Assembly (NCBI GenBank): GCA_016177925.1
Contig: JACOUH010000032.1
Coordinates: 54,647 to 118,646, forward strand
Source of the DNA: Planctomycetota bacterium
Lineage (GTDB): Bacteria; Planctomycetota; Planctomycetia; Gemmatales; Gemmataceae
Direction: 5' to 3'
Length of the DNA: 64,000 nt
Part shown: piece after piece, positions 51,162-59,419 of the stretch
Layout: each line of letters starts with the position of its first letter
Position numbering within the stretch: position 1 is the stretch's first letter
Position numbers and translations under genes: made by a program
The notes under the pieces: generated by a model
Databases searched by the model: none
What the model saw: the letters and a program-made list of their open reading frames with translations, nothing else
What the model was told of the DNA's origin: nothing

Positions 51162-51716
51162 GTGCCGAAGGTATTGGACAAATGGGACCCCGCGGCGATG
51201 CGGTTCGCGTCTGCCAGGTACGTGGACCGGCAGGGGATGCTCGATGTGACGTTCGAGAACGGCGACCAGCTCCTCGTCGCCGTGGAGTCGGTCCTGCCTT
51301 GGCTGAGCGACGGCCTCTTCGCACGTCCTGCTTCCCGAGTGGCGGGTAGCGCCGCGCCCTTGGCGCCGCTGGATTGGGCCAAGCTGCGGATCGGCGAGAC
51401 GGGTGACGTACTCGAAGTGCCGGCCAGCGACACCGTCATCGAGATTCCTTGGGACCGCATCCGCTCGATTGCCGACCCTGAATTCCGCGCCCATTTGGCC
51501 GATCAGGCGGACGAGCGCGCCCGCCGGATCGGCGAGCGTATCCGGGCCATGAGGCTCGAGGCTGGCCTGACGCCGGTGGCCCTCGCCGAGAAGGTCGGCG
51601 TGCCGCGGGAAGTGATCGCCGACCTGGAGGCTGGGAAAATCGAACCGCCGAGCGACTTGATCGAGCACATTGCCATCGTCCTGGGCCGGCGCCTCCGGGA
51701 TTTTGCCGAGGAATGA
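51162..51716 (+). CDS. DUF2442-like/XRE helix-turn-helix regulator
   Basis: A 184-residue protein. The N-terminal part (RYVDRQGMLDVTFENGDQLL VAVE) resembles DUF2442-type small domains that often accompany toxin-antitoxin systems. The C-terminal part, about residues 125-180, is an XRE helix-turn-helix (RIGERIRAMRLEAGLTPVAL AEKVGVPREVIADLEAGK). The GTG at 51162 has GGGAGG upstream; another GTG at 51147 is less well placed. It is probably a DNA-binding antitoxin or regulator, though no partner gene is adjacent. Confidence 0.7.
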   Translation: MPKVLDKWDPAAMRFASARYVDRQGMLDVTFENGDQLLVAVESVLPWLSDGLFARPASRVAGSAAPLAPLDWAKLRIGETGDVLEVPASDTVIEIPWDRIRSIADPEFRAHLADQADERARRIGERIRAMRLEAGLTPVALAEKVGVPREVIADLEAGKIEPPSDLIEHIAIVLGRRLRDFAEE

Positions 51717-51796
51717 GGATCGGAGAGCGGAGTCATCCGCCTGGACCTTTCAAGGTGTCAGCAAATCATCGTACACCAGACCCGCAGAGGGGACGG

Positions 51797-52039
51797 TTAG
51801 CGATCCCACGAGTCTTTTTCCTCCCGCAGGTGCCGTTCGTACTCCTCCCAGGTCGGGAACGCACGCGGGCCCGGCGGGAGGGATTCCAGAAACTCTAACA
51901 TCGAAAGGCGGCGTGGTTCCGGCTTTTCCGGCAAGATGACAATGACCTCGACCCTGGCCCCCTCAGGCAGCTCCGGGGCGCTGACCTCGAGACGATGGCC
52001 AGGGAGAACTGTTGTTTCCATTCGCAAGGCTGTTTGCAT
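51797..52039 (-). CDS. Orphan antitoxin-like small protein
   Basis: An 80-residue protein. The first half (METTVLPGHRLEVSAPELPE GARVEVIVIL) has the beta-rich outline of AbrB/DUF104-like antitoxins, and the acidic C-terminal tail (FPTWEEYERHLREEKDSWDR) would wrap a toxin. In related genomes such genes usually precede a PIN-domain toxin; here the downstream side carries no toxin, so this may be an orphan. The ATG at 52039 is chosen from the domain start. Confidence 0.55.
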   Translation of the reverse strand: MQTALRMETTVLPGHRLEVSAPELPEGARVEVIVILPEKPEPRRLSMLEFLESLPPGPRAFPTWEEYERHLREEKDSWDR

Positions 52040-52112
52040 GAGGATTATCTCCGTTCGGACGCTCGGGCTGGGGCATTCCCGGCGGGCGGGGACCCAAGTG
52101 ATTCTAGCGTCT

Positions 52113-52292
52113 TCAGCCGGCATGGACCTGGAACCGCCCCCCCATCATCTCGTTCATCAGCTTGAAAAAGCCGACGAGGTTCGACTTCCCGGCCCCGTTC
52201 GCCCCGATGAGGATGTTGAGCGAACGGAGTTCAATCTTCGCGTCCCGGATCGACTTCCACCCCGCGAGCCGCAGGCTGGTCAACTGTGCCAC
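52113..52292 (-). pseudogene. 5' remnant of an AAA ATPase gene
   Basis: About 59 codons beginning at a GTG with an AAGGAG site. They encode LTSLRLAGWKSIRD followed by LRSLNILIGANGAGKSNLVG, the N-terminus and Walker A of an AAA_15/AAA_21 (OLD-like) ATPase, and stop shortly after NEMMGGRFQ. Full-length relatives have some 350-400 residues, so the rest of the gene is lost. The first 26 codons and about 58 bp upstream are duplicated at 53314-53430. Confidence 0.7.
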
Positions 52293-52378
52293 TTCACGTT
52301 CTCCTTCTGGCGGTGTCATCGTAACTGAGAGGTCTGGAAGGGTTCCTGCCGGTTTCTTCTCTCGCGTAATGACCGGCT

Positions 52379-52888
52379 TCACGATTCCGTCTCATACGGG
52401 GCGGGCAGGCCGATGCGCATGTAGGTTACCGCAAAGTGCTGAGCGAGGTGTTCGCGGTAGGGTGGGAGCAACCGGGACACTCGTTTGCCATCCGCGATCA
52501 GGCGTTCGAGAACGGCGCGCGGAATCGTGTGCAGGTCGCGAAGATCAATGATCGATTCCGGGAGCGGAATGGGGGGAGGGGCCGCTGGGAGGAAATACCA
52601 CTCGTACACCAACCCCCGACGCAGCTGGTCCCGGATCATCACAGCTTTCAAGATTCCCCGTTCGACCAGGAGCTGGGCCGGCTGGACGAGGGCAACAAGA
52701 ACCTTGGTGGTTTTCGTCTGGGCCAGGTCGCACGCCTGGGTCAGAACGACCACACGCTCTCGCCAGCGGGCCGGCGCAGCGTCCAGGTCCACCCCCGTTG
52801 TCGGCACCTCCACGCCAAAGATCGGACACGCATCCAGAATGTCGCCCTGGGAGAGGCGCTCCTCGGGTGCCGGTGTTGCGTAGAGCAT
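52379..52888 (-). CDS. Unknown protein paired with FitA-like antitoxin
   Basis: A 169-residue cytoplasmic protein starting MLYATPAPEERLSQGDILDA. Its most striking part is ERVVVLTQACDLAQTKTTKV; other candidates for conserved residues are RGLVYEWYFLPA and LPESIIDLRDLHTIPR. No known domain was recognised. It starts seven bases after the stop of a FitA-like antitoxin gene, so the two are almost surely translated together. The layout is that of a toxin-antitoxin or regulator-effector pair in which this protein would be the effector. Another possibility is a phage-derived or housekeeping protein with an accidental neighbour. Confidence 0.6.
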   Translation of the reverse strand: MLYATPAPEERLSQGDILDACPIFGVEVPTTGVDLDAAPARWRERVVVLTQACDLAQTKTTKVLVALVQPAQLLVERGILKAVMIRDQLRRGLVYEWYFLPAAPPPIPLPESIIDLRDLHTIPRAVLERLIADGKRVSRLLPPYREHLAQHFAVTYMRIGLPAPYETES

Positions 52889-52894
52889 GGCGTT

Positions 52895-53179
52895 TCACTC
52901 CGGGTGTTCACCCGTGACGGGGTCCGGCAAGCGCGGCTGGCCAGGATAGGGCGTCGTCGCCACGGGTTGGCTGGACCGCGGTAGGTCGCAGGGGGCCGAT
53001 ACCTCCTCGACGGGGATCAAGTCCGGCAGCCGAGGAGCCGGATGGGTGTCTTCCCGCAACAGCTGCATCAGCAAGTGCAGCGTCTCTTCCGGAAGCGAGC
53101 GCCGCTCCGCCGCCGCCCGCTTCTGCAGGCGCTCGTAAACATCTGCCGGCACGTTCTCCACGATGAGCGTTGGCATCAT
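52895..53179 (-). CDS. FitA-like ribbon-helix-helix antitoxin
   Basis: A 94-residue protein whose N-terminus (PTLIVENVPADVYERLQKRA AAERRSLPEETLHLLMQLL) has the FitA/CopG ribbon-helix-helix pattern, which forms dimers that bind DNA. The C-terminal half is Pro-rich (PRLPDLIPVEEVSAPCDLPR) and probably wraps the partner. FitA normally precedes a VapC/FitB PIN toxin; here an unrelated 169-residue protein follows seven bases later. GAGGAG precedes the ATG. Confidence 0.75.
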   Translation of the reverse strand: MMPTLIVENVPADVYERLQKRAAAERRSLPEETLHLLMQLLREDTHPAPRLPDLIPVEEVSAPCDLPRSSQPVATTPYPGQPRLPDPVTGEHPE

Positions 53180-53231
53180 TGCTCCTCACACGGTTGTTTA
53201 TCGCGATCACGCCGCTCGAAATTGAGATTCG

Positions 53232-53367
53232 TTATCGCCCGCCTCCCTCCACAATCCGAATCTCCGCCTCCGTCAGCCCGTACAGTTCGTACACCAGCCG
53301 GTCGATCTGCCGGTCCGTCCCGGATCGATTTCCACCCCGCGAGTCGCAGGCTGGTCAACTTTGCCAC
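53232..53367 (-). pseudogene. Chimeric scar: AAA ATPase 5' end joined to type IIG methylase 3' end
   Basis: From a GTG at 53367 with AAAGGAGG upstream, about 16 codons repeat the AAA gene start (KLTSLRLAGWKSIRD). Immediately after, in another frame, lies TDRQIDRLVYELYGLTEAEI followed by RIVEGGGR and a stop at 53232. That peptide is the characteristic C-terminus of Eco57I-type restriction-methylases. The two halves meet near 53314-53320. This is a deletion junction between two lost genes. Confidence 0.7.
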
Positions 53368-53368
53368 T

Positions 53369-53944
53369 TCACGTCCTCCTTTTGGCGCTGCCATCGGACA
53401 TGGGAGGTCTTGAAAGGTTCCTGCTCGTGTTTCTTCTCTGGCTGAACTGGTCTAGGTAGGCAAGGAAGAGTTGCAGCGCTTTCATTTCTTGGCCGCCCCC
53501 GATCGTGCTTAGGTAGCCAAGGTTATGGTTGCACGCGCTACATACGATGCCGCGAACATCCTTCCTGGTCCCGCTATGATCATGGTCGATGTGGAGGTTG
53601 CGGTGCCCTTCGAGCGAGCAGCCGCAGATTTCACAGCGGTTCTCGATGCGCTCAAGATGGGCTGCGAAGGTTCTGGTCGTGTAGCCGTATCGCCCAATGT
53701 GACTACGCTTCCGGTATCGCTTGTTCTGCTCCGGCGTACGCGCACGATACTTGGCCGCCTGTTTGGCCTGGATCTGCTGGCGCTTAGCGAGGTCCTGTAC
53801 GTTCTGCTCGTACCGCTTCCGCCCCGCCGCGCTGGTGCAATCCTTGCACTGACTGCGGAGCCCGTCAGGGCTATTCTTGTTGGGCGAGAAGGCAGACACC
53901 GGTTTGGTCTGGTTGCAGAAGCGACAGTACTTACCGTCAGTCAC
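53369..53944 (-). CDS. Endonuclease VII-like HNH nuclease
   Basis: A 191-residue nuclease. It has an N-terminal zinc pair (CRFCNQTKPVSAF ... CKDC, about residues 7-36), a basic middle, and a C-terminal recombination-endonuclease-VII core: CEICGCSLEG, HIDHDHSGTRKDVRGIVCSA CNHNLGYL. The start is a GTG whose codon overlaps the stop of the upstream gene by eight bases (53937-53944), so translation is coupled. It is a shorter paralogue of that gene. Such HNH proteins occur in phages and mobile elements and nick branched or double-stranded DNA. Confidence 0.82.
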   Translation of the reverse strand: MTDGKYCRFCNQTKPVSAFSPNKNSPDGLRSQCKDCTSAAGRKRYEQNVQDLAKRQQIQAKQAAKYRARTPEQNKRYRKRSHIGRYGYTTRTFAAHLERIENRCEICGCSLEGHRNLHIDHDHSGTRKDVRGIVCSACNHNLGYLSTIGGGQEMKALQLFLAYLDQFSQRRNTSRNLSRPPMSDGSAKRRT

Positions 53945-54689
53945 GGGGCGTTCCCTTCCGTTGTTGGTAGCTCTCAAGGTAACGGACGTAGCGCAACACG
54001 CCTTCCCGGTCATCTCCCATGCGACCCAGAAGGCTATTGCAGCGGTTGCAGAGTAACCCACGCACGACGCGCTTGCCGGCGACTAGGACATGATCTACGC
54101 ATAGCTGACCGGTCAACCCTTTCCACGTGTTCTCACTGGCGTGCAGATTGCACACTTGGCAGCGGCTTTGGCACGCCTCGTAGAGGGCTGTGAGTTCCTC
54201 ATATGTGAGACCATGGCGTCCGAGCAGGGCACGGGTCCTTGCCGCCTTCTTCTTCTCCGGGCTCAGGTTACGCTGCCAATCCCGGCAGTATTGCTTCCGG
54301 GCCTCGTGCTTCTCGGGGTTGGCATCGTAGTAGACGCGCTCGTACTCGGTCTGGCACGTACGGCAGTAGCCTTGCAACCCGTCCGGCGTGCGCTTGTGCT
54401 GGTTGAAATCAGAACGCGGTAACAGCTTTCTGCACCTGTTACACTCCTTCCTCCTCGCGTTGCGGATGCGCTCTCGCTCCTTCTCCGCCTCCTGCTGCCG
54501 AGCAATGACTTTGGGCTCTTGGGTGCGGTCGTACCAGTTGTGGGTGAACTCGGCCATACACTTGCGGCAGTAGAAAGCCCTGCCGTCGGGTCGCCTCCTA
54601 TTGCGGTGGAACTGGCCAACGGGCAAGTCCATTTTGCACCTGCGGCAATACTTGGTCGTGAGCATGTCGCCCTCATACTTCTCACTCAC
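53937..54689 (-). CDS. Endonuclease VII-like HNH nuclease, two zinc-ribbon repeats
   Basis: A 250-residue nuclease. Two similar zinc-binding repeats open the protein: CRRCKMDLPVGQFHRN ... CRKC and CNRCRKLLPRSDFNQH ... CRTC. After a basic helix comes the HNH core: CQVCNLHASENTWKG, LCVDHVLVAGKRVVRGLLCN RCNSLLGRMGDD. The DH dyad and the later RCN are intact. The GTG at 54689 has AAAGGAGC upstream; ATG 54665 is possible. It overlaps the downstream paralogue and is preceded by an M41-like protease gene in an accessory region. Confidence 0.82.
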   Translation of the reverse strand: MSEKYEGDMLTTKYCRRCKMDLPVGQFHRNRRRPDGRAFYCRKCMAEFTHNWYDRTQEPKVIARQQEAEKERERIRNARRKECNRCRKLLPRSDFNQHKRTPDGLQGYCRTCQTEYERVYYDANPEKHEARKQYCRDWQRNLSPEKKKAARTRALLGRHGLTYEELTALYEACQSRCQVCNLHASENTWKGLTGQLCVDHVLVAGKRVVRGLLCNRCNSLLGRMGDDREGVLRYVRYLESYQQRKGTPRD

Positions 54690-54740
54690 AGACGCTCCTT
54701 TTTATTGTTGGAGTTTCTGGCATCACTCTCTTCCTCGTCA

Positions 54741-55355
54741 CTACTGTAACCTGCGCTTGATGAGTGCCTCGACTTCCGTGGCGGAGATGGTCGCCGAGTA
54801 ATCGTTCCCAATGCGGCGGATCAATTCATGCCCGATTGTTTCGATGGCCGACCAAATAATCGGGCTGTCAAGTTTATCGCAAGTCTGAATTAGTAGATCC
54901 TTGATCAGGTCGCGGTTACCTTGCGCTAGCTCGAAGGCAATAGCGGCGTCAAAGCTGAATGCATTTATGTCGATTTGTAGCACTCTTCGCTGGTTGTCTA
55001 CGAGAAACATCACGCAAGGATCAGTGATGGTCTCGAACTCATCGCTTTCCGGATCTTGGAGGTATCGGATCAATTCAGCCGGTTCACTGGTAACATCGAA
55101 GACCGCAGTTGCGTCAAGGTGTAGCCAGGCCTGATACTTGATTTCCGCCCAAGGACCAGCATAGGCGATTCGGATGAGAGTTGCCCCGCCAAGCGATGAA
55201 GGATAGCCGGCCACATCGCCTTCCCAGACATTCTCGTTCTTGTTCCATTGAACATGGAGGTCACGGGGCGGAGCCTTTTCGAGAGAGGCCATGACTCGGT
55301 GTCCAGCCTCATGAAAAGCGGCGGATTCCTTTTCTTGGCTCCAGTGGCGCGTCAT
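54741..55355 (-). CDS. Stand-alone M41-like zinc protease
   Basis: A 204-residue protein with HEAGH at residues 15-19 (SAAFHEAGHRVMASLEKA), the zinc motif of the FtsH/M41 family, and a downstream AYAGPWAEIKY that matches the family AG..AE region. There is no AAA ATPase domain or membrane segment, so it is the protease part alone. The last 100 residues (IDINAFSFDAAIAFELAQGN RDL) are mostly helical, as in M41. Third metal ligand not assigned with certainty. It lies with HNH nucleases and toxin-antitoxin genes, where stand-alone peptidases can act in defence or stress response. Confidence 0.65.
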   Translation of the reverse strand: MTRHWSQEKESAAFHEAGHRVMASLEKAPPRDLHVQWNKNENVWEGDVAGYPSSLGGATLIRIAYAGPWAEIKYQAWLHLDATAVFDVTSEPAELIRYLQDPESDEFETITDPCVMFLVDNQRRVLQIDINAFSFDAAIAFELAQGNRDLIKDLLIQTCDKLDSPIIWSAIETIGHELIRRIGNDYSATISATEVEALIKRRLQ

Positions 55356-55427
55356 CACGATGTTCCCTATCTTTGGCTTGCCTACAATGGACCGCGGTAA
55401 GCTCGATTCGTTCCCTTGCTCGTCGGA

Positions 55428-55555
55428 TTAGTGTTGAGTCATCGGGACGTCACCCGGCCCTGAGCCACCGTAGGCCATGTGGTCGATATCCGTAAGTCCC
55501 ACTTGATCTTATACGGCCCGGTCTTCGCCTTCAATTCGGCGGAAAACAGGGACAT
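55428..55555 (-). pseudogene. Possible frameshifted small gene
   Basis: From an ATG at 55555 the frame reads MSLFSAELKAKTGPYKIKWD; after a one-base shift it continues LTDIDHMAYGGSGPGDVPMT QH before a stop at 55428. The joined 43-residue product looks protein-like, which suggests a small gene with one base deleted. A weak GGGAAG lies upstream. No family is recognised. Confidence 0.3.
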
Positions 55556-55584
55556 TCACGCTTCCCGCCGGCGTCAAGCAACAA

Positions 55585-55956
55585 TCAGAAGGAATCCGAA
55601 GCCTTTGTCAACGGCCTCCGCCCCTTTTTGCCCCCGAAGTACACCTGTTCGAGCAAGTCGCGCAGCTCTTCCGCGATCTCATCCGGCGGGTCACCGGACA
55701 GCGCCACAGCGATCAGTCGCTCCGCCTCGCGCAGCGCGCCACACTGCAAGGCCAGCGACGCGGCACTCCGGTGCAAGACGGCCCGCGTCGGCTCCTGGGA
55801 GAGGTCGCCCGCGACGAGATCGGCGGCTTGCCGTTCGTGGTCGAAAGCCTGGCGAAGGCGTTCCCGAGCCACCGGAACGTTGCCGTTGCGGCGGGCCGAG
55901 TCGGCTTCATCCACGAAGCGCATTGCCTCACGATGGAGGTCTTTCACTTGATTCAT
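55585..55956 (-). CDS. Helical protein of unknown function
   Basis: A 123-residue, largely helical protein (MNQVKDLHREAMRFVDEADS ARRNG ... LRQAFDHERQAADLV ... REAERLIAVALSGDPPDEIA) with a TPR-like alternation and a basic tip (FGGKKGRRPLTKASDSF). Similar short proteins occur in planctomycete genomes next to toxin-antitoxin genes. The start at 55956 is chosen by domain start. It lies 162 bp after the MazF toxin gene on the same strand. Confidence 0.5.
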   Translation of the reverse strand: MNQVKDLHREAMRFVDEADSARRNGNVPVARERLRQAFDHERQAADLVAGDLSQEPTRAVLHRSAASLALQCGALREAERLIAVALSGDPPDEIAEELRDLLEQVYFGGKKGRRPLTKASDSF

Positions 55957-56117
55957 CGCTGCACCGCCTTGGCCCGTGGGGTTCCGAACTCCACCACAAC
56001 TACACACGCCGTCAAAGCCAGATTGTCCGATTGCCTGGTCTGCCCCATCTGGGCTTGATCCTGCTGTTGATGCGCCGCGTGGTCCCCCGAAGGATGCCCG
56101 AGACTTCCACCGCCCGA

Positions 56118-56474
56118 TCAACCAATCCCCAGCGCCGCCTTCAGGCAGTCATCCAATTCGGACAGCAGTTCCCCTGACACGTTGCCGATCTTTTCCTTGA
56201 GCCGGTCCTCGGTCATCAAAGACAGCAGCGTGCAACAAATCAAACAGTCCCGATCCAGGCCCGCCGCCTTGGCCTCGGCTGAGGAGGCTTCGACAAACAA
56301 GCAGACCGGATCGTCTTTTTCGTCCAGGTTGGTTGTTACCTGGGCCACGACCGCGTGGCGCAGACGCTGATTGTAAACGTCGGCCTGGACCACCACGACG
56401 GGGCGTTTCTTGCCCCGGCCGCCCGAGGCGTGAGGAAAACGGGCCTTCAGAACGTCGCCGCGCTGGATGTTCAT
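56118..56474 (-). CDS. mazF: MazF/PemK-type toxin (mRNA endonuclease)
   Basis: A 118-residue MazF/PemK-family ribonuclease toxin that would cleave mRNA in ribosomes or free. The family pattern is clear: RGDVLKARFPHASGGRGKKR PVVVVQADVYNQ, then HAVVAQVTTNL, and CLICCTLLSLMTEDRLKEKI G. Catalytic Arg and Ser/Thr positions of MazF are plausible but not individually assigned. Its ATG overlaps the stop of the antitoxin gene (ATGA), so translation is coupled. Confidence 0.88.
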   Translation of the reverse strand: MNIQRGDVLKARFPHASGGRGKKRPVVVVQADVYNQRLRHAVVAQVTTNLDEKDDPVCLFVEASSAEAKAAGLDRDCLICCTLLSLMTEDRLKEKIGNVSGELLSELDDCLKAALGIG

Positions 56475-56689
56475 GATTCGTCCGGTTCGTCCAAGCCATC
56501 GCCGACCAATAGGTCGGCGGTTTCCGCCGCCAGCAAGTCCATTTCCTGGTCTGTCCACGGACTGTAATCCAGTTCTTCGCCCCGTTCGTAAACGTCCTTC
56601 CGAAGCACCACGCACACCGCACCGCCCACGGTCACCTGGACCGCCTGGCCGTTGTGAATGGCCCTTTCTTGTTCAGCCGTTAGCTTCAC
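56471..56689 (-). CDS. Antitoxin for the MazF toxin
   Basis: A 72-residue antitoxin of a type common in planctomycetes, ahead of MazF: KLTAEQERAIHNGQAVQVTV GG ... LRKDVYERGEELDYSPWTDQ EM, with an acidic C-terminus (GDGLDEPDES). The GTG at 56689 has AAAGGAG five bases upstream. Stop overlaps the toxin start by four bases. It should neutralise the toxin and autoregulate the operon. Confidence 0.8.
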   Translation of the reverse strand: MKLTAEQERAIHNGQAVQVTVGGAVCVVLRKDVYERGEELDYSPWTDQEMDLLAAETADLLVGDGLDEPDES

Positions 56690-56726
56690 GGTCACTCCTT
56701 TCTTGAGTTGATTTCCCCGCACCACC

Positions 56727-59038
56727 TCATAATCGCAGAACTGGGTTGTCGGGGCAAGCACAGCAGTCAGGCATGGGCCGGGCCGTCGCTTGCGCACGGA
56801 ACAAAGAGCCAAGCGGCTGCTCGGCCTGTACTGTGCCCAGGCGATATTTCGCGTCGAAGTGAACCAGGAAGTCCAGTTCCTCGTCGGTGAAGCCGAAGTG
56901 GAACGCCAGGGCTCGGTCGATGTCGTCGATCAGAGGCTTGCTCTGCCGAGGATAGGTACACTCAATCCGCAACGTGCCTCGTCCCGGGTAGCGCATGGGG
57001 AGTACCCGGACGTTGCGCCGGATGTCCTCCATCAGGGCTCGTGAAAGGTCCGAGAGCCGGGCGAGCGTCGCGGCGTCCGCCCGGCCGAGGTCGAACGGTG
57101 CCCCCCCCACCTCGACCAGTAGAACAGGTTTGAGTTCAGGATCGCCAGGAAGACGTCGCGTTCCTGCTGCGTCGCGAAGCGGAGGACGCGCAGTTCGGAA
57201 GGCGGGCGCTGGCGGCCGGCCTCGTCCGTGATCGCCGGCACGAAGTCGAGCACCTGGACAAAATGACTGAGCTTGCGCGTGCAATAGAGGGGGAAGCCGC
57301 CCGCGCGGACGATGTGATCGCGCAGCGCCCCGCGCTCGGCTCGGACTTTTCGCAGCAGCGACACCTCGACCGGCGTGCCGATCTTTGCCATTACCCCGCA
57401 GGCGCCGAGGCCCGTCGTCTCGACGAAGGACAGACGATCGAAGAGATACGGCCGCTCCACCGCCCGCCATTTGTTGAAGCCGGTTGAGAAAGTGCGGCCC
57501 GGCTCGCGCCCCTTCTCGTGGAGGATGATGCACAGGCGGCCGTGCTGCAGGCCCCGGAACAGACGCGACGGCCGGTCGTTGAAACTGCTCACCACCGAGG
57601 TCCCGCTGGCGTGCAGCAGTTCCCGCAGCGGGGCGTAGTCGTCAGTGCAGGTCGCCGCCACGGGAACGATCATGCCGACGCGCCCCGCCGGATGGACCAG
57701 GTCAAGGCATCGCTCCCAGAAGAGAGCGAACACGTTACCGCACGACGCCGTCCGGAAGCCCTGAATGCCGTAATGCTCCCGCACCGCGTTGTTCTCCAGG
57801 TACGGCGGGTTGCCGACAATCACATCGAACCCGCCACGACCCATCATGCTCGGAAATTCCACGGGCCAATGGAAAGGGCGGACCGGACCGGACGGTTCTT
57901 CGCTTCCGGACCTGACCGAGCCGGCGAGACTGTTTCCCGAGCGGAGGTTGGCGTCAAGGGCGGGCAGCGAGGGAGGCGCGTTGGCAGCGCTCTGCGCCGC
58001 GGCAAGCGCGAGCAACAGGCGGAGCCGGCAGACCTCGACTGCCTCGGGCAGCAGATCGACGCCGTAGAGGTTGCGCTCCAGGATCGAGCGACGGATGAAG
58101 GCGCGGCGAGGCGCTCCGACCTCATCGAGGATCGTCCGGAACTCGCCGACCTTGGGGAAGGCCTTCATGCGTCCGAGGCAGGCATCGTAAAGCGGCTCGA
58201 GCACGCGCAGGGCGGCGAGGAGGAACTCTCCACAGCCGCAGGCCGGGTCGAGGACAGACAGCTCACGCAGAGCGTGCCAGAAGGCGCGAAGCAGCGCGGC
58301 ATCGCCCTGCTGGAGCAGTTCGACAGTGAACTGGGTAAGATCGAGATTGTTCGTCAGAAGATCGTTGATTGATCTGAAACCGTTCCTGCTCAGCTTGCAG
58401 CGGATGTTCCGGCAGCGACCGCGGCGGGCAAGGTGCTCGCGCCAGGTTTCTGTCGGCAGGGCGTACTCAGGCGGGGCCGCGCTGTTCCAGCCGGTCCGCC
58501 GAGAGGCGTCGGCGAGCCCGGCCTGAACGTCAGGCGGCAGCGACAGGTCGACCCCCTTGCGCGCTGCCTCCAGGAGATAGCGGTCCGGGGCTGCGCGAAG
58601 CAGTTGTCCGGCGAGTCCTTCGCGGGCGAAGGCGGTGGGGCAGCGGCTCGCCGCTCTACCGAGCAGAAAGGGCAGGATGGTGCCGCGAGCGATGTACGCG
58701 GTCACGTCCGCTGCGGTGTAGAAGGAGCCCGTCCGTTTCTGGTCGGCTCGCTTCTCGAAGGTGCGGCCGAGAACTTCGGGAGTGAGGGCATCTCCCGCAA
58801 GCGCTGAAGACTCCTCCAATTCCCACCGATACGAATCAAAAAAGGTGAACAGCCGTTTGAGCGCCTCGTCGGGAACCCTCGCCGGGGGGCTGGGGCGCTG
58901 ATGGAGGAAACGCAGGAACATCAGCCGGGCAAGCACAGAAGAGACCCAGCGCTCGCGCTCATCGGGAGCGAACGAGCCTTGCGCGGAAGCGAGGAAGGCA
59001 GCGCGCGCGACGGGAAATCGCCTCGTGAACTCCTTCAT
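56727..59038 (-). pseudogene. Type IIG (Eco57I-like) restriction-methylase, frameshifted at a G8 tract
   Basis: An N6-adenine methylase of the type IIG/Eco57I class in two frames. From the ATG at 59038 it shows RWVSSVLARLMFLRFLHQRP, the SAM-binding motif SVLDPACGCGEFLLAALRVL near residue 264, and the catalytic NPPYLE near 408, then runs to LNSNLFYWSRWGG. There a run of eight G (57101-57108) breaks the frame, and the original frame would end at 57032. The continuation lies in another frame: APFDLGRADAATLARLSDLS, then KPLIDDIDRALAFHFGFTDE ELDFLVHFDAKYRLG to a stop at 56727. One extra G would restore one protein of about 770 residues. No PD-(D/E)XK nuclease domain was recognised. It may be phase-variable, dead, or a sequencing error. 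Confidence 0.8.
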
Positions 59039-59419
59039 TGCTCCGCCCTGACGGGGAGGTCCTCCGTGTCGAGTCGAGTCCTCGGGCGGCATGAGCGTTC
59101 CCTCTCCTGCGGCCGCCTCCGAGGCCAGGGCAGGCGTGCGGCGGCGGGGTTCGCAGAGGAGAGGATAGATGCACCGAACAAACAGGCCATCCCCCCCACC
59201 CTGCGAAGCGAAGACTGGCGGGTCGTCAAGCTTCGATGGACGGGTGACGTAGGACGGATTTCCAATCCGTCCTGTGCAGCCGGACGGATTGGAAATCCGT
59301 CCTACGGCTTACAATCACCCGCCGATCGAAGATTGACACCCCACTGGCGGAGGACCGGCGGCCCGACAATAATGAAGGGCACCGCTTCGGCAACGGGTAG
59401 CAGACCGGGGGGCAGAGTG
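59039..59419. other. Divergent gap between methylase and small DNA-binding gene
   Basis: 381 bp without an accepted gene. It contains one REP pair at 59249-59305. Promoters for both flanking genes must lie here but were not clear. Confidence 0.4.
59249..59305. repeat. GTAG-type REP pair, family C
   Basis: GTAGGACGGATTTCCAATCC and inverted copy GGACGGATTGGAAATCCGTC ending CTAC, as at 40515. Confidence 0.88.
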
